Below are positions 22,086 to 35,300 of a stretch of DNA of 64,000 nt, piece after piece. Below the pieces are notes generated by a model. The model made no database searches and was not told the origin of the DNA. It was given only the letters and a program-made list of their open reading frames with translations. The stretch is from Apostichopus japonicus (lineage: Eukaryota > Echinodermata > Holothuroidea > Aspidochirotida > Stichopodidae). Each line of letters begins with the position of its first letter. The first letter of the stretch is position 1. Made by a program: the position numbers and the translations under genes. The DNA lies in NCBI RefSeq assembly GCF_037975245.1, contig NC_092570.1:2313501-2377500 (forward strand). Direction: 5' to 3'.

Positions 22086-23904
22086 AAAAACAAAAAGAAG
22101 AATCAAAACCACTAAGAACTAATTCTGGCAAACTTTAATGCATATTTTACATTTTTTCTCTCTAGCAAGTAATTACATTCCACTAATAACAAGGCATAAC
22201 AAAAGGCAGACAATGCTAAAATGAAAACCAAAGACCCAGTCCAGCAGTTTATCCATGGGATTACGATTTGGGGCATAGGGGCCACAGGGCCATGGCCCTC
22301 CGATAGTTTTGGAGCAATTTTTTCCACAAAGGCTAGATGCTGCCCAGGTGGCACTTTCAATGGTTCCTGCCCCCTCCCTCCCCCTCCCCCAAACCTGTAA
22401 CAGAGGTCCTGCATAGGTCTGTTACTCCATACATCTTTCATACATTGTTGCCCAAAACCTTTCTTACATTATTATCGCCACATCGCACAAAATGTTTAAA
22501 TCACTGTCAGAAGAAAGTAATAAATTTTTGGAAAAAATGAAAACCAAAACAACGACAACTTCCTTTCACTATTAAACTTTGCAAGCTCCATTTACCACAC
22601 TCCGCAAAGTCTGATGAAAAACATGCATGATTTTTTAACCACTTGAACTGCTTCCTGGAATTTGATTCGCGAAGGACATGAGTAAGACAATTCGGTTAAG
22701 TCTTCGGTTAGCCAACCGCCACAACTTCGTAGCATGATAAACCTTTTATATGAAACTCTCAAAGAGTTTCCAAAAGAAATTTCAGAAACAAGAAGAAAAA
22801 AAAAAAAAACCAAGAAGTTTACTTCTTGGAAAGGGGAGCAAGCTCACCAGGATTTGGACCTAGTTTACAGCTGTATTGAGATGTAAATTTGGCTAAGCAA
22901 TCTTTAAACATGATTGGATACAACATCAGTCTAACTAAAAGTTTAGTTAAAGAATAGTAAAATAGTCAAGTATTAATTACCTAATACTGAATTTTTTGTA
23001 TGCATCCTAGAATATTGGCTTATTACTTACATTTTGCAAACCTCTGAAATTTATATCTTACTTCAATAATTCCCAGGTTAATTTTGATGGGTTAAATTAA
23101 AAGAAATTATATATTTTTCGTGAATCTCATGTTCCATTTAATGGTCAAGTAAGATGTCACGAGATTGAAGAAAATTCGTCGCAAAATTAAGCTTTCAAAG
23201 ATTCTCAGGGGTTTTAAATGTTGTAAATTACAGAATATGTCACAAATTATTTGACCTAACATTCCAACCTGATTCATTTAGGCCTAGTCAGTCAGCATTT
23301 TTCAGTCGAATTGATGACAAGTCTCGGACAAAGTTTTGCATAAAGAAACAATGCACTGAGTGAGTACGTAAAAATGGTAATTTTGAAGTTTTTTTCATGT
23401 TTTTTCAACAGGTTATAATAATACATGTAATAGTTTTCAGCCTCTCTGCGAAGGTAGAAATTCTGGACTTATTTATGTATAAGATGTTGTGATGTAAGAA
23501 CTTCAAGAAAGTGAAGAAAAAAAAGCACTTCATAAAGATTTAAGAATCTAGTGCAATCAATGACGAATGATAATTGAATGGATTCAATTCCTGCTACGGG
23601 ATTGGTTAAAAAGAGTTTGGTCAATTCTGTAACCTGATTGAAACCTGTATACATTCTTCCATTAATTACATCGCCATCTAATGGCTATGTCAAAACTAAA
23701 ACCGCCAAAATCACACACACCGACTGTTCTTCTTTGTATAATTAAAAAATCAACAAAGTTTTCCACAATTTCTACAATTTTTAACTTTCTGGTGAGAAAT
23801 TTTCTTTCGTTTCATGTTGGCTTCATCTTGCTTGTCTGTCTCTCTTTTCATCCTTGCACGTACGAGAAATCAGAATTTGGGAGGAAACAAGTAAACCAAG
23901 ATGC
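22086..23904. other. intergenic between two minus-strand genes
   Basis: No supportable exon. Contains a pyrimidine-rich C tract near 22370-22395 and an A-run near 22797. The 3' untranslated region of MED14 should occupy the right part. Confidence 0.45.
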
Positions 23905-26900
23905 TCAGATCTTGAGCTGCAGGTTAGTCATCAGACTTCGAATCGCTGGAAAGAGAGAACAATCCTCTGGAGGAAGAAAGCATAAATAGGTCAAAGGTCA
24001 ATAAAGGTGGAATAAGTCAAAGGTAAAAAAAGGTGGAATAAGTAAAAGGTCAAAAAATAAGGAATAGGTCAAAAATGAGGAATAGGTCAAAGGTCAAGAA
24101 AGGTGGAATAAGTCAAAGGTCAAAAAGGTGGAATAAGTCCAAGGTCAAAAAAGGAGGAATAGGTCAAAGGTCAAGAAAGGAGGAATAGGTCAAAGGTCAA
24201 GAAAGGTGGAATAAGTCAAAGGTCAAAAAGGTGGAATAAGTCCAAGGTCAAAAAAGGAGGAATACGTCAAAGGTCAAGAAAGGAGGAATAGGTCAAAAAG
24301 GTGGAATAAGTCAAAGGTCAAAAACTGAGGAATAGGTTAAAGGTAAAAAAAGTAGGGAATAGTTCAAAGTTAACTAAAAGCTTGTATAACTGCTTCCAAT
24401 CCCATAAAATTAGTGGGTTTTTCTTTGCTCTTGTCCCTTTACTCTGTTCTGTTTGAAACAAATTTCACAAATTGCTTGTTATGTCGGAATGTTTAATAGT
24501 GACACATATCCTATCATCTTATCTTCTACCATTAGTATATGTATGTATGTTTTGTATGTAATTGTTTGTAATTGTGTCTTAAAACAGACAAATAGCTGCT
24601 ATGGTGATACCTCATTTTCAGTTCAATCTTTATGATTTCATGTCAAGTTTTTTAAAATTGCATTTTTTAAAATTTAATTTGATCATATTCATGTGCATGA
24701 ATGAACTGAGGGGTAACCCTACATTTAATTTAAACGATGAAACCCTCAATTTATAATAATAAGAGGAAGCTGTGTCTATTTGACAACCTGTTGAGAATCA
24801 AAGTGTAATTTATTTTTTATTCTCTATCCCATTTTCAATGACAGAAAAAAAAAAAAAAAAATAACCAAAACATGGGTGCCTCAGTTTTGATCATTTGCAA
24901 ACTTATTTTGATTGATACTCCGTCAGTTTGATAAAAATGCCGCCCAAACCGACGTTTAAAGGGAAATTGTGATGTCATCAAGAAGGAAATATGGCAGGAA
25001 ATCTTCCCAGTCACATTAAGTTACATCTTCTTGAAAACGACCCATTTATTATTACCATACTTTCTCTTGGTGGGGGACGGGGAGGGGGGGGGAACCAGAT
25101 GCATAAAATAATCTTACGTTTGTTCATGTTGTATTCATTCCAGTTCTTCAGATGGTTTTCGATGGTGGTGAAGTTTGGGGGTCGCGGTTTCACCAGATTC
25201 ACTGCCGAGGTCAGATTCGCATTTTTGTCGTAGACGATGCCGACTGTCTCAAAGAGGGGTTCCTGCCCTGGAGGAGGCGCTGGATTGATACAGGTCAATT
25301 TAATCTGCCGAATAAAAAAAAGCCAAAAAAAATCAATCAAAAGAAAGAAAGATATGAGTAAAGGTGGTTCCTTTCTTAAAGACTGAATTTCTGGAATTTC
25401 TTTAGATTTTTGTTCACCAGATGCTTACTTTGTATGTTTATAGAGTTGGATAGCACTCAGGGAATTGTCCCAAACCACTGGCTATCAACATTAATTTTTG
25501 AACGTTGCATGTTTTGGTTCAAGTTATGACAATCTGATATGTTAAACCATTTTAAGGAAAGATATGCTATTATCTGTTTGTAATTTAGTCTATCGTCACC
25601 AGGAATATGTTGACATAAGCAAAAAGCAATCAAAGTGCCTTACATGAATGAACAAAAATAACACTCATTTTGTGCAAGGCAAAATCTTCTGTGTTAGAAC
25701 CAATCGACTTTTAATGAAACAATAAAAAGGCGCTTTTGAAGTGTTCCACGATATCGGGGCTTTATAAATACTGATTGATGATGATGGTGGTAAGTATACC
25801 CCCAAAAACCACTGAATTATGTCTAAGACAGGGTTTTCCTAACTTTATCCCCCCACGAACCCCCTGTGGTGGTCAGAGTTTTCCATGAACCCCCAACTTT
25901 TCGAGACACGGTGTGAGTCATTATTATACTATAAAACGCATAACAGTGCTTCGTTAAAGATCAAGTTCATTATCTTCACGACGTACTGTCATGCGTACAC
26001 CAACTTCACCAAAGTCATGCCTGTTTCAAAATTCAGTTATTTATCTCATACTATGGCAACATATGCGTATGGAACTCGAAAAGAGTTTGTCGATAGGTAA
26101 GACTTTTGTACAGGACTAAATTTTATGATATATCAGATTATAGTTCAACAAAAAGTACTCTAGTTTTGACTTTCAGAAACGTCTCACAAACCATCTGGGA
26201 TGGACTCACGCACCCCCTGGGGTGTTCATGCACCCCAGTTAGTGAACCCCTGGTCTAAGATGTGCTACATATTTGAAATACATGTATAAAATAGTTGATT
26301 TTGAACCATAAAATGCTTACAAAGAAGAGAATCTTTTGTTTGATGATGAAGGCTACTGTTCCAGGTGTTGTCATGTAACATGGATGAATAGTTAGACACC
26401 ATTCTAGCTGCCATTTCATATTCTGGTCTGGCCGGAGCTCCTGGCGAAGAATCTTGATAAAGTCCTTCAAGATCGTCGTGGATACCGTCTGGAGCCGAAG
26501 GAACGAGGTCATGGCATTGAGCTTGAATGGAGGGCAAGCCACCTATTGTTTGGGTGGTGGGGGGGGGTGAGAAAAAAGGGTTACGAAAAGCGGGTTAGCT
26601 GCAGGAACATAATCCACGATAGATCAAAGTGTGCGTCATGAATATTCTTAGTTCCCCCAAAAACCATCTCAGAAACCGCAACTGGAATCAGTAGTACCAT
26701 ATAAACAAACAATTTATTATTTTCATTGACTTTTTTTCTTAATATCAAACAAGTTTTGTTGTTCAAATTTTATATTCATGCTTACATATCAGTTTTTAAT
26801 CATTTTCATGTACGGTTAAATTGTCGAAAAAAAAAAATAATAATAATTTAATTGAAACTTATATATTAAATGGCTTCACATTTCAGAACTTGAATGTTAA

Positions 26901-29354
26901 GACATTAAATTTGGAAATAATTCTTCATAACTCTTTTGTGGTGCAAGTTTAGCCCTGACTAAATTTGGACAGACTAATGTGTTAAAAATTTGACTAAAAT
27001 TTTAAATCTGAAAAACGTAAACACAGTTTGGGGCTAGGAAAATACTCAAAACAGTGTTCTACCAATAGAGGGCGCTATCCCAACCCTTTACTGGTGGTAA
27101 CTATCTCTACTTAGCCAAGTCTTTGCTATTTTCTTTGAGCACAGGGCTTTGTCAACTTTCTTTGTTCTTATCAAGTTTGTTTGTATATCGTCCCAGATGT
27201 TCATTTATTAATTAAAATATAGATGTATATCGTCCCAGATGTTCATTTATTAATTAATATAAAGATAACCACAGTTGCTTTATCGTTAAAGCCTACAAAC
27301 ATTTCTGCATAGTGAACTACGCAGGCCTAGAGTGTAATTTAGAAATGGTCTACTTCTGCCAACACCTCTGAGGTACAAAAGATCACAAACCTTAGTTTCA
27401 AAATATTTCTCCAGAATTCTCAGTTCATCTTGAGTCCAGTATTGTTCTTTATCCTCTGAAGGAAAAGAAAGGAAAAAATGAAAATATGAAAGTACACGAT
27501 CAGATAAAAAAAATCAGAAAATCATGTCAGAATTATTTTTGCCGGCAGTGCAACTATTAAGGATGTCCACCTGAAATGAAAACTAATACTTGGAGAAGAA
27601 AAAAAAACCCTAGACAAATCGGAACGTTCGTCTCCAAGAGTTGCAAATCAAGGTTCAAGTTTATTTTCCACTTTCCATATATAAAAACAGTAACAGAGTC
27701 AATGAGTAATTTACTCACATTATGATGAAATAACAATAAACAAAGTACAAAGTATGCTATAATGGAAATGGAGGAGCCAGAAGTAAGTAAAAACTTTTCG
27801 AGTCTGGACCCTTAAAAAAACAAGTACAGAGAGAGTAAAGAGATAAGGAAAAACAGAGAAAAAATAAAGGGGAAGCAAAGAAAGAGATAAACAAATCCAT
27901 ACAAAGAAACAATATAACAACTCAGCTTGGGTGGTTTGTACTATTATTTAAAAGGTAATGCTTGAGTTTTCTTTTATATGAGTTAAGAGTATTTGAGTAT
28001 TTGATATCTTGATCAAGTGAGTTCCAGAAATGTACCCAGTACTTTGTATTTGTGTTTGACTGCGGATAGTTCTAGAATATGGTTGACTTAGAGACTATTT
28101 ATCACAAGTGTTAAAGGTATGATATTCTGAGTTACTACAATAGAAATTATTGTAAGCTTCTGGGAGTGTACCTTTGTGAAATTTATATAAAAATATCCCA
28201 AATATTCCTGGACAAGAAACCCTCCTCTCCCCTGTTCCTTTACTCACCGACAGCTCTGACCGAGAGTTGTAAGTACTGCATTGTCGCAGGGTGCATGGAT
28301 ATCTTGTAATGAAGCGACTCGGAATAGAACTGAATCGATCCCATCTCGGTGGTGGCTGGCACTTGAAGTTGATTGGTTAATGACTGTCATAGAGTGAAAG
28401 GAGTTCGTAATGTGATTCTTACTATTGTTATTGCATTCATTCCCAGCTTTCAAACTTAACTATTAACCTATGGTCTTTTTAGCTGTATACCGATATTGAC
28501 TGTAACTTGGTTCTGTGATTACAAAATTTGCTTGAACTCATCCTCTACAACCAGGGGTGGACACGGAAATTTGATCTCTCGAGCCAAAAGAGAAGGTCTC
28601 CACCCAATCGATGGGCAGCAACACCATGGAATGTACCAATATTGACTCATAACAAAACATGGAATATAACATTATTTGGCAATGAACAGACCAGAAACTC
28701 CGACATGTTGACTGCCCATCTGTTACTTTGTAATAACATATCCTGCCACAAGTCCTACATATAAACCACTTTGCTTCCAAACGTTACCCTTGGTGACCCT
28801 TGTTTTGTGATTCTCTCGGCACTCTGTGACATGTACATTTTATAAGACCTAAAATCACTAATCCTCATCCCTTGATGATTAAACCAAACTGCAAAACTTG
28901 GCTGGATTTGCTTGCAATCGATTTCAGATTGACTGAAAGTTAGTAAACAACAGCACACAAACATTTAATTAACTTGAGAAACGACCCAACGGTGGTACTA
29001 TCAAAATCCAATGGAAAAACGTTGTTTAACGATCATTTTTCGTGTTTTTATTTCTGCTACCTGGCTCGGGACCCACCATTACAGCTTGGCAAACCCCCTT
29101 TGGGGGGTTGTGACCAATTTTTTTTGGGGGGGGGAAGGGTGGACTTACCGCATCCTGATTTTGTAAATGCTTCTGTATCTGTTTCTTCATCAATGCCGCT
29201 CCTAGGAACCTCTCCATCGGGCTGCACATGTTGGTGGACAGGCCCTGAATCATGGATGGGGTGCACAGTTTGTGCAAGGCATCATGGGATAGGAGGGTCG
29301 GCAGTGTCGCAGCGGCGGAGCGGAACGGAAACGTCCGCGAGTGCCTGGGAATTC
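23905..29354 (-). CDS. MED14 exons 32-37 (C-terminal domain)
   Basis: Exons: 29354-29149, 28383-28248, 27455-27391, 26542-26321, 25304-25118, 23945-23905. Residues about 1209-1492. Exon 32 has [18 protein letters not shown] and [20 protein letters not shown]; exon 34 has [17 protein letters not shown]; exon 35 has [18 protein letters not shown] and [12 protein letters not shown]; exon 36 has [19 protein letters not shown] end exon 36 at AAAC|GTAAGA and join it to a short last exon after TCTTTCCAG ([12 protein letters not shown], stop TGA at 23905), which resembles human VRDLMANLTL. That join is the weakest in the model: read-through would give a proline-rich tail ending near 25011. Confidence 0.8.
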
Positions 29355-32300
29355 CTGAGGGCAGAGGAGAACGCTACTTTTAATATAACACTTACACGGT
29401 ACGAATAATAATACCATATTAAATGATTAAAAGATTTTCTATTTTGGGCTAGAACAGGATTTTGAACCTAGTGAGCTCAGAAAGGCAACTGGATTGCATG
29501 GTTTGTGGATTCCATCTACCAGCCTAGCAAAAACGTTTTTTGTATCAAAATGCATAAAACTCAAGGCTCAAAGCTGGATAGCCTAGTTGGTACTGTACAG
29601 GACTTGTTTTCCTGGGGTCCGTAAGTTTTGAATCTTGTTTTAATTAAACACAATTTTATGCGAAGAATTCTGTTTTTGTTTCTCATTTACATTCCAAGTA
29701 CTATTAAATGAGGAATAAGAATAAAAAAAAATGATGGAAAATTTTCATGCAATTAATCCAATAACAGCAAGAAAATAAATGTTGCACATAACATGATGCC
29801 GGTTGGATCCAGATATAACAACAACCAAATGAATAAAGGATTAGTTTTCATTATCACCACAAAGCCCCATGACCAAGTCGACATTCTAAAGAAAACTAGA
29901 TTGCATAATAAAAAACTGAATACTGTGATAAATGAAAATATCTAAAAAAAAATAAAAATTGAAAAAGATGATTAAACACACTTTTAAGCGGAAATTAAAT
30001 TCCAAATAAGAATACCATGAACTTTATAATATGATGGACATGCTCACAGTGCACAGCTTCCCACAAACAAATGACGCAATATGAATAAATGTTTTGTTTA
30101 TTTTATACAAAAAGAGGTCTTAACTACCTTATCGTTAGACAATAAGGAGACACAGTCCCAAAATAGATCGTTATTGATCTATGTGATAAGAAATAATTTT
30201 CATGGACAACTTCCCCAGACAGATCAATAAAGATCTTAATCACAATGATATGAAGTCTGTGATACAAGCTAAAGTCTAAAGACAACAGATGGGTTTGTAT
30301 CCCCCTTTAACAATTTATAAAAGATTGTACCCAGCTTGTATTTTTCCATGCAAAGTGATCCTCGACACAAATGGTAACGAAAGACTACTTTTGGTTCTGC
30401 TATTTCAAAGATTAAAAAAGAAAAAATTATACCAGAAAGATATTTATAACAATAGTTTATAAGCCTGGCTTGTGGGTCAGAGTTTACTTCCATTTTTGGA
30501 AGCAAACATTTATTTGTGATGACACACCAAAAATCCTGTTTTCATAATTTGTTATTAATACAAAGAAGAAAAAAAACATAAAAAAGGAACAATCATAACA
30601 GTTTTTTTTTATCCAGAGACATCCTCTATCAAACAAGTCATGTTAATACTTGTAGTGTTAAATTAAAATTAATTTCCATAATTAATAGAGTATACAATGA
30701 TAAATATATGTATATAGCTGATTACATATGCTTAAAAAAATCCAAAGGGATAGAATAACCATTTTTAATAATGACAGCACAATATCGGCATTTATGTTAT
30801 TTAGGTGGGTAGATAATTATATAAAAAATGAATGTCGCCCTCACCGCAGCATTTGCAAGGAACTTTAATTAATAATGACATCAAAAAGAATATAAAACCA
30901 TGGATTGTGGATGTAATATCGATGCAGCCTCACGATGTTGGTTTGATTTTTCCTTCCTTTCTTATTAAGAAAACCAAAGAAACCGTTAGGTCAGTTCTTA
31001 AGACCCAAACACAGACTACGAATTTATTAGTCAAGAAATCCTCTCCTCCCCACCGCATTGAAGGAACAACAGAATTGACCATGGAAATAATGACAAGATG
31101 AGCCACTTTGGTGCGGCAGCCTACACAAGGCGACCCTGTTACCTGTGGTTTGAGGGACACTACCAGCTCCCGGTGACGGCTGGGTCATACCCCCAGCACT
31201 CCCGGGAGACTGCACCAATCTCTGAATGGGTGATGGGCCCTGGAAAGAAGGACTTGGTGGCCAGTTTCTTTGGCCTGGTGATGGAACTGGGTAACCCACG
31301 GTTCCTGGGTATGGGGAACCTGCGGAGGAGGCCACATCTCCTCCCACATCTGAAATGGAGAAAGCAATACCAATCCACATCTGTCAAACCTTTTGTCCAT
31401 GGAAGGAGAACTACCAGGGTTCCATATCACAATCAGCCCACTTCACCCCCCTCCCCTTCCCCCTCTGGTTGTCCGCTTTGCAGATAGCTGCTGACCAAAG
31501 TTTAATTTGCATAAACAGGGATATAACTTTGAAAATTTGCAAAAATAGCAGTAAAACACGTTTGTTGGCTCATCTTCATGTTATTTCCAAATCTCTGTCA
31601 TCTCTCCTTTTGAAATGATATGATCAGGGCTGTTGAATATTCATGTAAGCATGGGCGATGATTAATATTCATCATTGCATCAAGCTTCTACACAGCAAGA
31701 CATCATGTTTTCCTGTTTCCCATAGTTGGCTCATCTCTCAAATCATTTCCAAATGTCTGTCATCTCTCCTTATTGTCATAACATAATCAGGATGATGAAT
31801 ATTTATATTAGCATAATTAAGAATGAATATTCATACTTGCATCAAGCTTCAACATGGTGACATTTATACACCTTCTTGAATATGCAAGCAATATACAATA
31901 TTTGTTGTCTAGTGGTTAGAATTGAGTAGATAAGGCACTCCAATTTTCTGTGAGAGCACTGCAGGCTCAGACATAAATAGCAATGAGAAAGATGAAGAAG
32001 TTAAGAGAATAGTGTTAGTTTTGATTTTTAGTTAATGCAAAGGTTAGTTATGGAAATAGTATGATTAATGTTAGTTATGGAAATAGTATGATTAATGTTA
32101 GTTTTGAAAATGGTATGATTAATGAAGAGACAAGCAGTGTAGAATATATAAGCAAATGTATTTGTAAGGTATCTTGAGTAAAAGAGTTTACCATGATAAT
32201 GACATAATAATGAATAAATAAAAAACCAGTGCCTCTAACTTCGTTCTCATTACCTCTTGCCATACATACTCCAAAACATAGTAAATGTCCAAGGTGAATC

Positions 32301-35300
32301 CCCTCCCTCCCCCACCCCTCCCTAAAGACCATTCCCTACAATCTTTATAAAACAAACAGCCTCTCCCAAACACAGTCCTGACCAATTTACACTCCTATTC
32401 CAATTGTCTCAAACTGCTTTTCTCATATTCTCCCCTTGCCTCATCACCTCCCTCCCCTCCGCCTCCCCCTCCCCCATCCAAATACGCTCTACCAAACACA
32501 TACTTCTGCCGTAATTCCAAAGAACTCTCTCCCAAAACACAGTTCTGACCAAGGGGCAGGGATGTGGTAGGGACTCTAGGGAGAAGGCTGGAGGGCTAAA
32601 GACTATAAGGGCCAAACATTAGAGCTACATGCTGCTCTCTTAGAACATTCGGGATGAGGAAGGAAGAAGGATGGTGGGCTAGAGACTATAAAGGGGGAAC
32701 TTTAGTAATCCATGCGGCTCTCTTAGAATGTGGGGAAATGATCATAAATAAATATTACGGGGGAATATGGAGAGGACAGTGACGGTACTTACCTTCCAGT
32801 CATTTGGATCCCTGTAAGGTGGGGGGGGGGGGAGAGGGGGTGGTTAGGATTACTTACTTGGGGGACTGATAAACTGCCCTGGAGATGAAAGCTGAATGTT
32901 TGGAGGTGGAGTGTGAATGAAAGAGGAGCTCGGTGATGGTACGTGATGGGGTGAACCAGTTGCCAGTGCTTAGAGAGAGAGAGAGATACATCATGGGGTG
33001 AGCTTAGTTTCGATGAGAAATAAAAAAACAAAGTCCCAGGCACATTCTGTAACTGCAAATCTGATAGGCTCTCAAATGAGAAGCAATTTAAAAAAAAAAA
33101 TCTAAGCACACTCTACACAGAAGTAGAATGAGCTTCAATTCTTGAAAAAGAGTTCTTAAGAGTTTTCCTAACAAACTGAAAGAGAATCATCTTTTGAATT
33201 CAAATTTTCGGAATCTTGAATTTGGTCATTTAAATTAAAGGTGTAACTTATTTACTATTCATGGTGTCTCTAGTAGCATGTTGGGTCCAATTATGACTAA
33301 CTTACGACTTTGAAGTGGCACAATTTTTATTTCCCTTATTTTCACATATCTAGCTTATCCAAAGGTAGATCTGCACGAGTAGACAAGGTAGACCTGCCCG
33401 TAGATCTATATTTGAAATATGTTGACAAAAATGTGAAGAATCTCCAGGCCACTCTCCCTAGCAGTATCTTTGCAAATAATGGAGCTGTACCAGTAAATAT
33501 TATGGTACTGTCTACCGAATAAGATTGGACTGTGGGAAGTTACTTGAATGAGCTTAAATGAGTTCAGTATTATACTGGAACATTGTTTCAATATAAATAT
33601 AACAAGAACAATAAGAAAGTTGTAGAGAAAGAATTTTTTCTGGGACATGCTGTTTTTTTCCACCTTTACATTAGACACAAAGGAGTAAACATGCTAACTG
33701 ATATAAGTAAGCTAACACAAAAGAAGTTACTTGATAGCAAGGATTTCTTCAAGTTGCAAAGTTACATCATCGTTTTGACATCATTTTTGCGAAAAACACG
33801 TCAAGAGACCTACTTTGGCCTACTTCCCATTGCCACGGTAAAAAGATTCCACAACATTTTCAGAAAGTGAATTTGTGATTTAACTGATAGTAATGATGAG
33901 GTATGATGACTGATTGCATTACATTAAAATGTTAGATGATTTGTATAAACTTATAAAAAAAATATATACTTCCATATAAAAATTACAAATATTAGGTAAT
34001 TAATGTTAGTCCAGTGGAAAAGGGTTTCTTCTGAGTTTTGATTGACTGAATTGATATTAAAACACTTTTTCAATAGTCTCCGATTCTAATAATTATGTTG
34101 CTGGTGGGCCGCAATGCATTACAGTAATGATTACCTTATGAATATGTCAATATATGCAAATTGTATAGAATTGTTGACCTTTGACTGATTTCCCAGAACA
34201 GGATAAAAAACCCTTACATGACTAATTATCATATATGCAAATTAGACTAGGCTAGGCTAAACATGTCTGATTTGATAGTGTGGTAGGCCTTGGCAAAGTC
34301 TTAAAAGCCTGGTCTTTTAAGCAAAAGACTTTCTCACAACTTTTCAGCATCTGTTGCCACATATATACATCAAGAAGCTTCTTCAACAGCAGACTGAAAA
34401 AGAAGTTGATCCTGCTAGAATGAAAATATCAGGCCCTTACAGTTTTATACAATTATTATTTAAACATTTCTAAAGCGCACATATATATGTAAAAACATAA
34501 GCTATGGCGCTGTACAAACTTAAAAAAAAAAAGAGTAAAGGTATAAACTTACAATACAATAACAATACAAACATCTCTCATTACATATAATCATTCTGTT
34601 AAGTTGTTTGTTCCTATTATTGAACAGAACAGTTTCTGTTAAAGCTTGTTTGATAACGAGAGTATAATTATTACAGTTACCAAGGTAACCAGATGCTTAA
34701 AGCTCACCTGGTGAAGGAGCTCCCCCTCTCATGACCCCTGAAGGAGATGGAATGATGTTTGGAGGTGAAGCCAGAGGGTAAGCACTCGCCCCTGGGGACA
34801 TGCTGTACTGCTGGAATGAAAGTATGGTTGGAACAGTGTGGATTGATTCAAAATGAACAAAAAGTAATCGATATTAAAAGGCATATGCAAATTTCTTTTT
34901 CAGGCTGAACAGTAAACAATTTTTTACTTTGAAGTGATGAAAGTCAATTTTATTTGAGAGTGTAAAACTTTTCATCTATTGAGATTGGTCTTTTAATTTT
35001 AAGTTTTGCTAATTTTTGTCATCACCAAATGAAATTAGAGCTAATTAACAGAATAGAGAACAAAATAGAAAATATTTGTTATTTTCCAAAAACAAAACAA
35101 AACAATAGAAAGTGAAGCCTAAAAATTTTTTTAATTAACAATTTTATGACAACTTAACTTAATTTAAAGCTCAATGAATAAAAAATAAAAAAATAAAAAA
35201 AATATATGCATTTCAATTTTTGCAAAATGAAACAAAATTGAAAATTTGAAAACTTACAACTACCATATAAAAATCAAGACACTTCCAATGGTGCAAAAAA

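Noticed and set aside
22112-22441. 109-codon minus-strand frame with a Gly run
   Set aside because: The Gly run comes from a C-rich tract; no homology recognised and no splice support.
23681-23989. 102-codon plus-strand frame
   Set aside because: Overlaps the proposed last MED14 exon in antisense and shows no known domain.
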